Positions 18,895 through 27,900 of a stretch of 45,812 bases of DNA are shown here, piece after piece. Position 1 is the stretch's first letter. Every line of letters starts with the position of its first letter. Source of the stretch: Saprospiraceae bacterium. GTDB lineage: Bacteria > Bacteroidota > Bacteroidia > Chitinophagales > Saprospiraceae. Made by a program: the position numbers and the translations under genes. The stretch lies in assembly GCA_021299835.1 (NCBI GenBank), contig JAJTER010000013.1, positions 1 through 45,812 of the forward strand, written 5' to 3'. A model generated the notes under the pieces. The model had not been told where the DNA came from, ran no database searches, and saw nothing but the letters and a program-made list of their open reading frames with translations.

Positions 18895-20394
18895 ATGGCA
18901 AAAGTATTAGCAACGCCTGGGGTCTATATTGAAGAAAAGAGTGCTTTTTCTTCGTCTGTGGTTCCAGTATCAACCGCAGTACCAGCGTTTATTGGTTACA
19001 CTTCACGTGCGTCAAGAGGCAACAAACCACTTACCAACGTACCAACCAGAATCACCTCGTTAGCTGAATATGAAGAAATGTTTGGTGGTGCACCAAAAAC
19101 AAAATTCAGTATTGAGCCAAATGACAATACAGGTTACACCCTTACGGTTGACCAGGCATCCAGGTATCTTCTGCATAGCGCATTGCGTCATTTTTATTCA
19201 AATGGTGGCGGTGATTGTTATGTTGTATCCATAGGCAACTACGGAAACGGGATCAAAGCTATTGATTTTAACGATCCTGCGAACGGTAAAGGTCTGGTTA
19301 CCCTTTTGAAATATATGGAACCTACCTTACTGGTAATACCCGAGGCTATTTTACTTGAAGAAGCAGATTGCGCATCCCTCCAACAAGCGATGTTATTACA
19401 TTGTGGTTACACCATGAAGAGCAGGTTTGCCATTTTAGATATTTTCAATGGTGATAAAGAAAGAACGTTTGACGATGAGGATATCATAAATAAGTTCAGA
19501 GAAGGAGTAGGTGCAAATTTCCTTCAGTGGGGTGCGGCTTATTATCCATTTTTACAAACAACAGTTGTTCAGGCAGGCGATGTTGATTTTACAAATATCA
19601 GCAACAAAGATGGTCTTATTGAAATATTAACTAAAGAGGTTGTTGATGGCGTTGCTGCTGGATTAGTAAGAGATGCCCGGGCAGAATTGATAAAATTAGA
19701 GATCGCAAAAATTGCCACTGCTTCAACGCCTGTTGATATTTTATTGCTTAGTGATACCTTAAAAGTAATAAGCCCTACTTTCAAAAGTATTTTAGCTGAC
19801 ATGCGTGATATTCTGAATATTTTACCTCCAAGTGCTGCAATGGCTGGCGTATATGCTATGGTAGATAATTCCATAAATATTGCAAAATCACCTGCTAATG
19901 TAAGTGTTGGTAACGTAATTTCCCCTGTAGTAAATATCACCAATGAGGCGCAGGAGGAATTAAACCTGCCATTGAACGGTAAAGCCATTAATGCTATCAG
20001 ATCGTTTACAGGGAAAGGCACAATCGTTTGGGGAGCACGTACCTTAGATGGAAATAGTCAGGATTGGAGATATATATCTGTAAGAAGGACGATGACCTTT
20101 TTGGAACAAAGCATTAAAATTGCCTCTGAAAGATACGTTTTCGAACCTAATACAGCTACCACCTGGATTTCTATCAAGGCAACTATAGAGAATTTCCTTA
20201 ACAATCAATGGCAAGGAGGTCTTCTAGCGGGAAGTACACCAACCGATGCATTTTCTGTAGAAATTGGATTAGGATCAACGATGACGGCAAATGATATCTT
20301 AGACGGTATGTTAAAACTTACCGTAAAAGTTGCAATTGTTCGTCCTGCAGAATTTATCGTTATCACGTTCCAGCAACAACAACAAAAATCATAA
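18895..20394 (+). CDS. eCIS contractile sheath protein (Afp2-like)
   Basis: The protein has 499 aa. The start VLATPGVYIEEKSAFSSSVV is the standard N-terminus of phage-tail and eCIS sheath proteins. The C-terminal half shows the conserved sheath core: NAIRSFTGKGTIVWGARTLD, then a segment ending DWRYISVRRTMTFLEQSI, then FEPNTATTWISIKATIENFL, and a final beta strand VAIVRPAEFIVITFQQQ used for subunit linking. The sheath polymerises around the tube and drives contraction. Only one sheath gene is present, whereas Afp and PVC have three paralogues (Afp2, 3, 4), so the sheath is probably homopolymeric. An ATG at 18895 without strong Shine-Dalgarno is the clear start. Tube 1 follows after 32 bases. 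Confidence 0.95.
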   Translation: MAKVLATPGVYIEEKSAFSSSVVPVSTAVPAFIGYTSRASRGNKPLTNVPTRITSLAEYEEMFGGAPKTKFSIEPNDNTGYTLTVDQASRYLLHSALRHFYSNGGGDCYVVSIGNYGNGIKAIDFNDPANGKGLVTLLKYMEPTLLVIPEAILLEEADCASLQQAMLLHCGYTMKSRFAILDIFNGDKERTFDDEDIINKFREGVGANFLQWGAAYYPFLQTTVVQAGDVDFTNISNKDGLIEILTKEVVDGVAAGLVRDARAELIKLEIAKIATASTPVDILLLSDTLKVISPTFKSILADMRDILNILPPSAAMAGVYAMVDNSINIAKSPANVSVGNVISPVVNITNEAQEELNLPLNGKAINAIRSFTGKGTIVWGARTLDGNSQDWRYISVRRTMTFLEQSIKIASERYVFEPNTATTWISIKATIENFLNNQWQGGLLAGSTPTDAFSVEIGLGSTMTANDILDGMLKLTVKVAIVRPAEFIVITFQQQQQKS

Positions 20395-20426
20395 TCCTAA
20401 TTAACTAACAATAAATACCTAACTAT

Positions 20427-20897
20427 ATGGCAGCTCCAACGCCAGGCACTGGTGGCGATCAAGACCAAAATTGGCCACTACCAAAATTTTATTTTTCTGT
20501 TGACATAGGTGATCAGACGGATCTACCCTTTCAGGAAGTTTCAGGTTTAGATATTGAAACCGATGTCGTAGAATATCGTCACGGAAATAGCCCTGTTCAT
20601 TCAACGATCAAAATGCCGGGTCTAATGAAATATGGTGATATTACCCTCAAGAAAGGTGTATTTACCACGGATAATTCTTTCTATGACTGGTTGATAAAAA
20701 TTCAGTTGAACACTTACGAGAGACTTACCTTAGTCATCAAATTATTGGATGAAGATGCTTCTCCAAAAATGACCTGGACAGTAACGGGTGCCTTTCCAAA
20801 GAAAATAACGCCTACTGACATGAATTCTCAAACAAGTGATGCAGCGATTGAATCTATTGTATTTGCTTGTGAAGGAATTACCATTGAAGCCGCTTAA
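20427..20897 (+). CDS. eCIS inner tube protein 1 (Afp1-like, gp19 fold)
   Basis: The protein has 156 aa, a typical size for a tail tube subunit. The family signature is visible: WPLPKFYFSVDIG, FQEVSGLDIETDVVEYRHG (about 37-55), STIKMPGLMKYGDITLKKGV, and a C-terminal AIESIVFACEGITIEA. Subunits stack as hexameric rings forming the inner tube that is pushed out on contraction. It is followed by a hairpin (20932-20975) that may cut transcription after the two most abundant components, sheath and tube 1. Confidence 0.94.
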   Translation: MAAPTPGTGGDQDQNWPLPKFYFSVDIGDQTDLPFQEVSGLDIETDVVEYRHGNSPVHSTIKMPGLMKYGDITLKKGVFTTDNSFYDWLIKIQLNTYERLTLVIKLLDEDASPKMTWTVTGAFPKKITPTDMNSQTSDAAIESIVFACEGITIEAA

Positions 20898-20931
20898 TAA
20901 CATTCCCTGCGAAGTGGGATAAAGTATATTA

Positions 20932-20975
20932 GAAAAATCCTGGAGGAGGTTACCTTCCCTGGGATTTTTCTTTTT
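20932..20975 (+). terminator. Hairpin attenuator between tube 1 and tube 2 genes
   Basis: GAAAAATCC at 20932-20940 pairs perfectly with GGATTTTTC at 20962-20970, with further partial pairing inside (GGAGG with CCTTCC), and is followed by TTTTT at 20971-20975. This is an intrinsic-terminator shape inside the eCIS operon, after the stop of tube 1 and 36 bases before the tube 2 start. A partial terminator here would keep sheath and tube 1 transcripts more abundant than the downstream baseplate genes. Confidence 0.65.
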
Positions 20976-21010
20976 AATATATTTTTTTTAATACCTGAAA
21001 AATACATTAA

Positions 21011-21496
21011 ATGGCGGGCGTCCCGAATCCAAGATTACAGCCTCTACCAGGGTATAACTTTTCAGTTAACATTGTTACTACGGCTTTTGGTGTTCCCGTG
21101 CCATTAATTGGCGATAATTATTTTAGCAAGGTTTCTGGCATTTCAACTACCAGAAATACGAATGCGGTTCAGGCAGGTGCAGGAAATATGACCACTTATC
21201 ATTTGCCGACAGATATAAGTTATAGTCCGCTTGTACTTGAGCGCGGTATTGTAGCAGGTTTCTCTCCCTTAACGCTCTGGTGTACCACTTGTATGTCTAT
21301 GTTAATGGGTGGTATTCAAACGGCAACCATTATAGTTTATTTGATTGAACCGACAACTTCTGCTCCTGCAATGGCTTGGGCATTTTATAATGCTTATCCT
21401 ACAAAATGGACGATAAGTGACTTTGACGCGCAGGATTCAAAATACGCTTTTGAATCTATTGAATTTAGTTATTCCTATTACACCCGAATATATTGA
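21011..21496 (+). CDS. eCIS tube protein 2 (Afp5-like tube initiator)
   Basis: The protein has 161 aa and belongs to the same gp19-like tube fold as the previous gene but is clearly divergent: PLPGYNFSVNIVTTAFGVPV, YFSKVSGISTTRNTNAV, YSPLVLERGIVAGFSPLTLW and AFESIEFSYSYYTRIY. In Afp, PVC and related particles a second tube protein forms the first ring on the baseplate hub; copy number is low, in keeping with its place after the hairpin. It is 3 bases from the DUF5908 gene. Confidence 0.88.
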   Translation: MAGVPNPRLQPLPGYNFSVNIVTTAFGVPVPLIGDNYFSKVSGISTTRNTNAVQAGAGNMTTYHLPTDISYSPLVLERGIVAGFSPLTLWCTTCMSMLMGGIQTATIIVYLIEPTTSAPAMAWAFYNAYPTKWTISDFDAQDSKYAFESIEFSYSYYTRIY

Positions 21497-21499
21497 ATT

Positions 21500-21697
21500 A
21501 TGCCTGTAGAAATTAGACAATTAGTGGTCAAAGCCAATGTGAAAGATCCTGATGCCGGCACAACTCCCAAGCAGGGTGTCAATAAAAGCCAGGGTAAAAA
21601 ATCAAAAGATACTTTGGGCTTTTATGAGAAAGAAGATCTTATTAATGAGGTAGTATCAAGAGTTTTGGAACAAATTAAGGCTCAAACCAATCTATAA
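21500..21697 (+). CDS. DUF5908 small eCIS protein (Afp6-like)
   Basis: The protein has 65 aa. The N-terminus MPVEIRQLVVKANV and the C-terminal helix KEDLINEVVSRVLEQIKAQ match the DUF5908 pattern found in Bacteroidota contractile systems, always as a short gene between the second tube and LysM genes. The middle is Gly/Lys-rich and probably disordered. Its stop overlaps the start of the next gene (TAATG at 21695-21699), so translation is coupled. The exact role is unknown; it may be a baseplate assembly factor. Confidence 0.75.
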   Translation: MPVEIRQLVVKANVKDPDAGTTPKQGVNKSQGKKSKDTLGFYEKEDLINEVVSRVLEQIKAQTNL

Positions 21698-22416
21698 TGC
21701 TTTCATTTTTCAATCTTTCTATTACTGCTTTCGAAACGTATGAGGATATCGCATGGGGATATTTTTGGAGTGTAGATTCCTATCAACTGCAGATTAATCC
21801 TAGCAGCGTTTCTTGTAGTTTTGGAAAAAATGAAGGGGACGACGAACCAGCAAGCGCCAACGGCGGCGCCATTCCCCAAAAATCACCCACCTATTTTAAG
21901 GAAACAGTATCCTTTAAATTCACGCTTGATTTAACAGGTGTTATTCCCAGTGTGCCCGACGGAGATTGGTATTGGATGTTACCATCTGAAATTAGTTATT
22001 TTATGGGATTAGATGATTCCATTGAAAAATTGAAAGGTGTTACAATTTATCCTTTGCGCGCAACCCATGCTCCCCCTTTTGTTCACTTGGTATGGGGAGA
22101 TATTTCTTTGAAAGGGGTTGTTACCGATTTAGGTATTGAATACACCTATTTTAATTCGACGGGCAATGCTGTTAGAGCTGAAATTTCTATCACCATAGAG
22201 GAATTTATAAATAGAGATGTCGAAGAATCTAAATATCAAAGTCCGGATATTACGAGAATACCAACCATAAAGTCTGGTGACACCCTTCCTGCTCTTTGTA
22301 AAGAATTTTACAGCGACAAAAAATACTACATGAAAATTGCGGAAATAAATGGTCTACCTTCTTTTAGAAGACTGAAACTTGGAGAAAAATTATTATTTCC
22401 ACCTTTGGAAAAATAA
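21697..22416 (+). CDS. eCIS baseplate hub protein with C-terminal LysM (Afp7-like)
   Basis: The protein has 239 aa. The N-terminal part is beta-rich (YQLQINPSSVSCSFGKNEGD; FKETVSFKFTLDLTGVIP), as in the Afp7/gp53-like hub adaptor proteins. The C-terminal 50 residues form a LysM domain: IPTIKSGDTLPALCKEFYSD, then YYMKIAEINGLPSFRRLKLG (about 188-235). In particles this protein links the tube to the spike and baseplate wedges. It overlaps the DUF5908 stop and precedes the spike gene by 9 bases. Confidence 0.88.
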   Translation: MLSFFNLSITAFETYEDIAWGYFWSVDSYQLQINPSSVSCSFGKNEGDDEPASANGGAIPQKSPTYFKETVSFKFTLDLTGVIPSVPDGDWYWMLPSEISYFMGLDDSIEKLKGVTIYPLRATHAPPFVHLVWGDISLKGVVTDLGIEYTYFNSTGNAVRAEISITIEEFINRDVEESKYQSPDITRIPTIKSGDTLPALCKEFYSDKKYYMKIAEINGLPSFRRLKLGEKLLFPPLEK

Positions 22417-22425
22417 AATATACCT

Positions 22426-24234
22426 ATGTTTGGAATATCCCCTTTAGATTCTTCTGGCAAACCCACCTCATACACCATTACTTTTAATGGCTCGGCGTTG
22501 CCTGACGATTTAATGGTTTACAAAATATATACCTGGGAAGAAGTAAATAAAATAGCGCGTGCAAGGATTGAAATTATTGGTGGAGATACCTCTTTGAATT
22601 TATTTCCTGAAAGTGAAGAAACCGCTTTTGAACCAGGTTCAGAAGTTGAAATTAGTCTGGGTTTTGACCAGTTGAATGAAGTTGTTTTTAGTGGTATCAT
22701 CATAAAACACAATATTTCTGTTAAGTCTGGATATCAAAATGCTTATTACAAAAACCTTGTAGTATTAGAATGTGCTGATAAAGCCATTCAAATGACTTAT
22801 CAGAAGAAATCGGAGATTTATGAAAATAAAACAGACAGCGCTATTTTTACCACACTCATAGCAGCAACAGGCGTTACTAAAACGATAACCAGTACCACCT
22901 ACACCCATCCATTTCTCATTCAACATGAGATAACCGATTGGGATTTCTTATTATTGCGTGCTAAAGCAAATGGTTATATTATTTTCAACAGCCAAAATAA
23001 GATAATTGTTGGTAAGCCTGTTCCAGCATCATTTTCGTTTTCCAAAACCACCTTAATTTATGGTGACAACATTTCAGGTTTTGAGGGAGAAATAGATGCG
23101 TCAACCCAATTACAGGGAGTTTCATCCGCTACTTATAATCCCTATAGTAACGCAGCAGTGACCCAAACTGGGTCAGAACCTACTGGATTTCCCGTACAGG
23201 GTGATTTAACAGGAAAAGTATTGGGTGCTGTTGCCAGCCCAGTCTCACTAGAGTTAAACTATAATTCACCCATGTTATCCGCTGAATTAAAAGTATATGC
23301 CGATGCCCTACTCGTTTTATCCAGAATACAACGAATTAGGGGAAGTGTTACTTTCAGGGGCTTAAATACTTTTTCCTTAGGAGATATTATCACATTAGAA
23401 GGCTTTGGAAGCCGTTTTGATGGTGAAACTTTAGTTACTGGTATTGAACATAGCATGGCAGACGGGGTATATTTTACCAAGATACAATTTGGTTTACAAC
23501 CAAATCTTTTACATGGTGAAAGAATCCCAAATCAAATACCAATTTATAATCCCGTCAAAGGATTACATATTGGAAAAGTTACCAAAATTGACGCGGATCC
23601 CGCAGGTGAATATAAAATTCAAGTGCTCATTCCTACCTTAAAACAGACCGGGCAAGGTATTTGGGCTCGATTGAGTCATCTTTATGCCACCGCCAGCGCA
23701 GGAAGTTTTTTCATTCCCGAAGTTGGTTCCTCGGTAGTCATTGGATTTTTAAATGAGGACCCCCGATTCCCTGTTGTTTTAGGCAGTTTATATAATAGCA
23801 CCAATGCCCCTCCTGAAACAATCAGTGCTGCTAATCCTAAAAAGTCGATTATTTCGAAATCTCTTTTGAAACTGGAATTTGACGATACAGACAAAATTAT
23901 CACCTTATTGACTCCAGGAGGCAATACCCTTATTTTTTCTGACAAGGACAAAGGTATTACTCTGGAAGACCTGAATGGGAATATAATAAAAACCTCGGCA
24001 TCAGGCATTGAAATTACCAGTGATTTTAATATCACCATTAAAAGTGGACAAAAAGTAGCTATTTCTGGTACGACAGGCGTAGATATTGCTTGCTCTGGGG
24101 GCGATGTCGGTCTAAAAGGATTAAATGTGGCCGCTGAGGCTCAAATTAAAGCTTCCTTTAAAGGTACTGCCCAAGCAGAACTTGTGGCCTCGGGTCAAAC
24201 CGTTGTCAAAGGAGGTGTTGTCATGATAAACTAA
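22426..24234 (+). CDS. eCIS spike protein, VgrG-like (Afp8-like)
   Basis: The protein has 602 aa. The order is a gp27-like hub (about 1-370, with EVEISLGFDQLNEVVFSGII), a gp5-like OB fold (about 380-460: IGKVTKIDADPAGEYKIQVL, then FFIPEVGSSVVIGFLNEDPR and FPVVLGSLYN), and a C-terminal triple-stranded beta-helix (about 490-602, with repeated short beta strands such as GITLEDLNGNIIKT and VDIACSGGDVGLKG). The trimer forms the membrane-piercing spike, tipped by the PAAR protein encoded next. No extra effector domain is fused to the C-terminus. Confidence 0.93.
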   Translation: MFGISPLDSSGKPTSYTITFNGSALPDDLMVYKIYTWEEVNKIARARIEIIGGDTSLNLFPESEETAFEPGSEVEISLGFDQLNEVVFSGIIIKHNISVKSGYQNAYYKNLVVLECADKAIQMTYQKKSEIYENKTDSAIFTTLIAATGVTKTITSTTYTHPFLIQHEITDWDFLLLRAKANGYIIFNSQNKIIVGKPVPASFSFSKTTLIYGDNISGFEGEIDASTQLQGVSSATYNPYSNAAVTQTGSEPTGFPVQGDLTGKVLGAVASPVSLELNYNSPMLSAELKVYADALLVLSRIQRIRGSVTFRGLNTFSLGDIITLEGFGSRFDGETLVTGIEHSMADGVYFTKIQFGLQPNLLHGERIPNQIPIYNPVKGLHIGKVTKIDADPAGEYKIQVLIPTLKQTGQGIWARLSHLYATASAGSFFIPEVGSSVVIGFLNEDPRFPVVLGSLYNSTNAPPETISAANPKKSIISKSLLKLEFDDTDKIITLLTPGGNTLIFSDKDKGITLEDLNGNIIKTSASGIEITSDFNITIKSGQKVAISGTTGVDIACSGGDVGLKGLNVAAEAQIKASFKGTAQAELVASGQTVVKGGVVMIN

Positions 24235-24245
24235 AAAAACAAGTT

Positions 24246-24536
24246 ATGCCATTTGCCGCCAGAATAACCGATCTTCACGTGTGCCCAATGACCACAGGTC
24301 CTATTCCTCATGTTGGAGGACCAATCATTGGACCTGGTTCGCCTACCGTGCTTATTGCCTTTTTACCCGCTGCCATTATGGGTGATTCAGCGGTCTGTGT
24401 GGGTCCGCCAGATTCTATCATGAAAGGTTCAGCTACCGTGCTTATAGGTGGTAAACCAGCGGCACGCATGGGTGATACTTGTGCTCATGGAGGAAGTATT
24501 GTGTTGGGGTGTCCAACAGTAATCATAGGAGGATAA
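24246..24536 (+). CDS. PAAR-domain spike tip protein (Afp10-like)
   Basis: The protein has 96 aa, a single PAAR domain with the typical repeats: ITDLHVCPM, GPGSPTVLI, AAIMGDSAVCVGPPD, GSATVLIGGKPAARMGDTCA and the final HGGSIVLGCPTVIIGG. Conserved Cys and His residues should bind one metal ion at the tip of the spike. It is a bare domain with no toxin extension. The gene starts 11 bases after the spike gene and ends 2 bases before the next start codon. Confidence 0.92.
   Translation: MPFAARITDLHVCPMTTGPIPHVGGPIIGPGSPTVLIAFLPAAIMGDSAVCVGPPDSIMKGSATVLIGGKPAARMGDTCAHGGSIVLGCPTVIIGG
24527..24532 (+). promoter_or_regulatory. Strong ribosome binding site deciding the gp25-like start
   Basis: AGGAGG lies six bases before ATG 24539, inside the end of the PAAR gene. 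Strong Shine-Dalgarno sequences are uncommon in this phylum; here it supports 24539 as the start rather than an upstream in-frame ATG at 24479 inside the PAAR gene. Confidence 0.55.
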
Positions 24537-24538
24537 TT

Positions 24539-24952
24539 ATGTCTGTAGAAAAATCATTTCTTGGTACCGGATGGAGTTTTCCTCCTACCTTTCATACTGA
24601 ATCAAAAGGCATTCGTATGGTTAGTGATGAAGAGGATATTAAACAAAGTATTGATATTTTTCTGGGTACCCGACTAGGGGAACGTGATATGAGACCAGAA
24701 TATGGTAATCCACTATTTCAACATGTTTTCGAAATGTCAACAGAGAAAAATATTGATTGGATTCTAAAAGATCTGGCCATTGCTCTTCGCATCAATGAAC
24801 CTCGTCTTTTTATACACAGTATCTCAGCAAACAAGGACAAAATAATGGAAGGTATTTTGCATATTTCCATTGATTATGAAATTGAAAGCACTAATGTTAG
24901 AAATAACATAGTGTATCCATATTATTTTGCTGAAGGAACCAAGATCACCTAA
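24539..24952 (+). CDS. eCIS baseplate wedge protein, gp25-like (Afp9-like)
   Basis: The protein has 137 aa when begun at ATG 24539. It matches the GPW/gp25 family: GTGWSFPPTF, DIKQSIDIFLGTRLGERDMR (about 33-52), EYGNPLFQHVFE, and IDYEIESTNVRNNIVYPYYF. The LGERxMRPEYG stretch (EPR-like motif in gp25 proteins) is the hallmark. The protein is part of the baseplate wedge that triggers sheath assembly. An upstream ATG at 24479 would add 20 residues with no family similarity and lies within the PAAR gene, so it is rejected. Confidence 0.92.
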   Translation: MSVEKSFLGTGWSFPPTFHTESKGIRMVSDEEDIKQSIDIFLGTRLGERDMRPEYGNPLFQHVFEMSTEKNIDWILKDLAIALRINEPRLFIHSISANKDKIMEGILHISIDYEIESTNVRNNIVYPYYFAEGTKIT

Positions 24953-24966
24953 AAATCATAGCTGCT

Positions 24967-27900
24967 TTGAATACATTATCCTCCTACCAGGGTTCGTCGC
25001 GAAAAAATCGCTTAAATAAAGCTCTTCATAGTCAGTATTTTTTGACTGATGAACGCACTACCAGTGATTTTCTCAGGTTTATATACCAACAATCCCATCA
25101 CCTGAAATTCTATTCAGTGGAAGGGGATGAAACGGGAACCTGGCAGCCATTTTTTGAGGGTGATGATTCCTTTTTGCTTGCTGAAATTGCAGGCTTTCCC
25201 GTTGATGCTATTGAAAAAGAAAAAGTTAATATTTTAAATTCTTTCGACGGTTACGATGAACTTCTTTCAAAAATTAGTCAATACGAACGCTTTTTTATTT
25301 TTTGTCTAAACCTTTTAAAACAACTAAACACCTGGTATAAAAGGGCCTCCGAGACAAATAAAGGCATTCAATCGACAGCTATAGAAAATGAACTTTATAC
25401 TGCTATAACGGCAGAAGGTACTACGCTTCTTTCAAAGCTAATTGCTTATGATATGGCTAAAATGTCCAGCGATTTGCCTATCACCATGCAGAATGATTAT
25501 TCTTCCTTTTTATCGATATGGAAAATTGAGGAAACGGAACCTATATCCATTTACCATAATGGAAATAATGAATTAGAACAGATTAGTCATGCTATTAAGG
25601 AGGTTATTTTGCTTTACCCTCCCATCATTTCCCTTTTGAGAGGCTTGCATTTTAAAGCTCCCGGTTTGTTCAATAAATCTTATTTTGAAAATGATGATCA
25701 CCCGCCTCACAATGGATTACTTTTTACTTTCCTGGAACTTTATGCCGTTTTAAAGGAAGATTTAAATAATTTAACCCATAAACATTTAGACTTTTTTTAC
25801 TCAAAAATACTAGGCCAACAACCTGAAAATGGCCGACCAGATACCTTATTTGTTTATGCACTGCTGAATCCTGAATATAATAATGTTTTTTTAGAGCAAA
25901 ATACCATTTTGCATGCCGGCCAGAATCAATTAGGCTTTGCCGAGAAGTATAAAATGGATCAAACTATCCAATTAACGCAAGCCAGTATCTCAAAACTTAT
26001 AACCCTTTACGTAAGTCGAAATCCGTTGATCGATGTTTACTCTCAATTCAGGTTAGTTTCAGGTATCTATGGTAAAGAAATTTCAGATTTATCCTCGATG
26101 GATCCTACTGCATCCCTTGGATCAGAACAGCTTTTTTTAACAGAAGAAGAAAAGACAATGTCTTCAGTGCAAGTTGGTTTTGCACTGTCATCTCCAACTT
26201 TAAAGCTTTGTGGCGGCCTTCGTTCCGTTACATTATATCTCTATTTTTCCGCAGAATCAATAGATCATCTCACTTTTTTACTCCTTGACATAGCAAACAA
26301 AAGGTCTATTAAGCCCGAGGAAGTTTTTCACGAAGTTTTTGCCTATGCTTTTTCCATCGCGTTGACAGGGGAAAATGATTGGATTTCACCAAATACCTAT
26401 CAGATAATCCCTCCCGTTGATTGGACGAAAGACCCTATTACGCTTTCTTTTGAGCTCAATGAATCCGTTCCGGCTATTATGCCTTATAACAAGGCGATTC
26501 ATGGAGGAAATTACCACACAGAACATCCCGTACTCCGCATTTTAATGAGTGGAGGTTTAACGACCCACCCTTATTCTTATTTGGAAAAAATGCGAATCAG
26601 TGAAATTGAGTTAAATGTTGAGGTTGATAAACTAAAAAACCTACATTTTTTTAATCACTTAGGGGCCATTGATTCTTCAAATCCATTTCCTGTTCTAGGT
26701 CCTATTCCAGGTATAGGCTCCTATTTTGTTATTGGAAGTGCCGAATTATTTTCAAAAGATGTAACCGATGTGGCCATTGATTTATCCTATCAACCCTTGG
26801 CCCTGGATGGTGGAAATTTCAGTACCCACTACGAAGGTTACCGTAAAAACATTAATGCCCAATCATTTAAGGTAAGTCTTTCCGCCCTGTCAAATTTTCA
26901 ATTTAACCCAGTTAAAAAATCTGAAGCGCAGGACTTTTGCCTTTTTAAAAATGAGCCCGATCAAGGTGTTGCTGAAAACACTATATTTGATGATATTGAT
27001 CTATCGAAACTACAAATTCAGCCAAATTACCTGCTTTCCGATGAGGAAATAACTAAGTATAACAAAGATAAACAGACTGGGTTTCTAAAATTTACCCTGA
27101 CAAATCCCCCAATGGGCTTTGGTTTTGACCTATATCCCAAAATATTCGTCAGTACAGTAACAGAAAATGCAAAGCCAAATTCTCTCCTTTCCGGTGATAA
27201 ACCTCAGCTAACACTTCCTAATAATCCTATATATCCCATAGTCTCCGATGTAAAAATCACTTACAAAGCAAACAGTAAATTTCAGTTTGATGAAAAAAAG
27301 TTATTCGAAAATAATCCTTTGAAAGATGAGAAATGCTATCATCTGCATCCCTTTGGCATTGAAAATATTTTTTCTGAAGGCAAACCGAAAAAGAAAAATT
27401 TTATCCCTGAGCTATCAGAGGAGGGGTATTTATTTATTGGATTGAAAAATCTAAAACTTCCTCAGGAATTACACCTTTTATTTCATACAAAAAGAAGTGA
27501 ACAGTGGGAAATAGGACATAACCCAGAATTAAAATGGCAATATTTATCAAGGGAAGAATGGATTGATTTTGAAGCGGAGGGAATTTTAAATGATGGTACG
27601 AGAAATTTAATGGTAACAGGCATTATTAGTTTTGAATTACCTGCCAAGATGACCCAGCAAAGTGATATTCTTCCTGGAAATAATTATTGGATAAGAGCTA
27701 AAACCAGGCAAAAAGCAGATTTACATAGTGAAATTATCAATATATACACCAATGCTGGTTCGGCAACTTACCATTATGACGAAAGTTCAACGGACCATCC
27801 AACCAGCCTACCAGCATATAGTATAAGTGAACTTGCTGAACCGATGGAGGGCATAATGAATATCATTCAGCCCTTGGATTCACATAACGGCACCTCACAC

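Noticed and set aside
19569-20021. 150-codon antisense reading frame within the sheath gene
   Set aside because: It lies fully inside a strongly supported sheath gene and its translation looks like a low-complexity shadow without any family pattern.
24479-24538. Longer gp25-like protein starting inside the PAAR gene
   Set aside because: The 20 extra residues have no family similarity, and AGGAGG lies six bases before ATG 24539.
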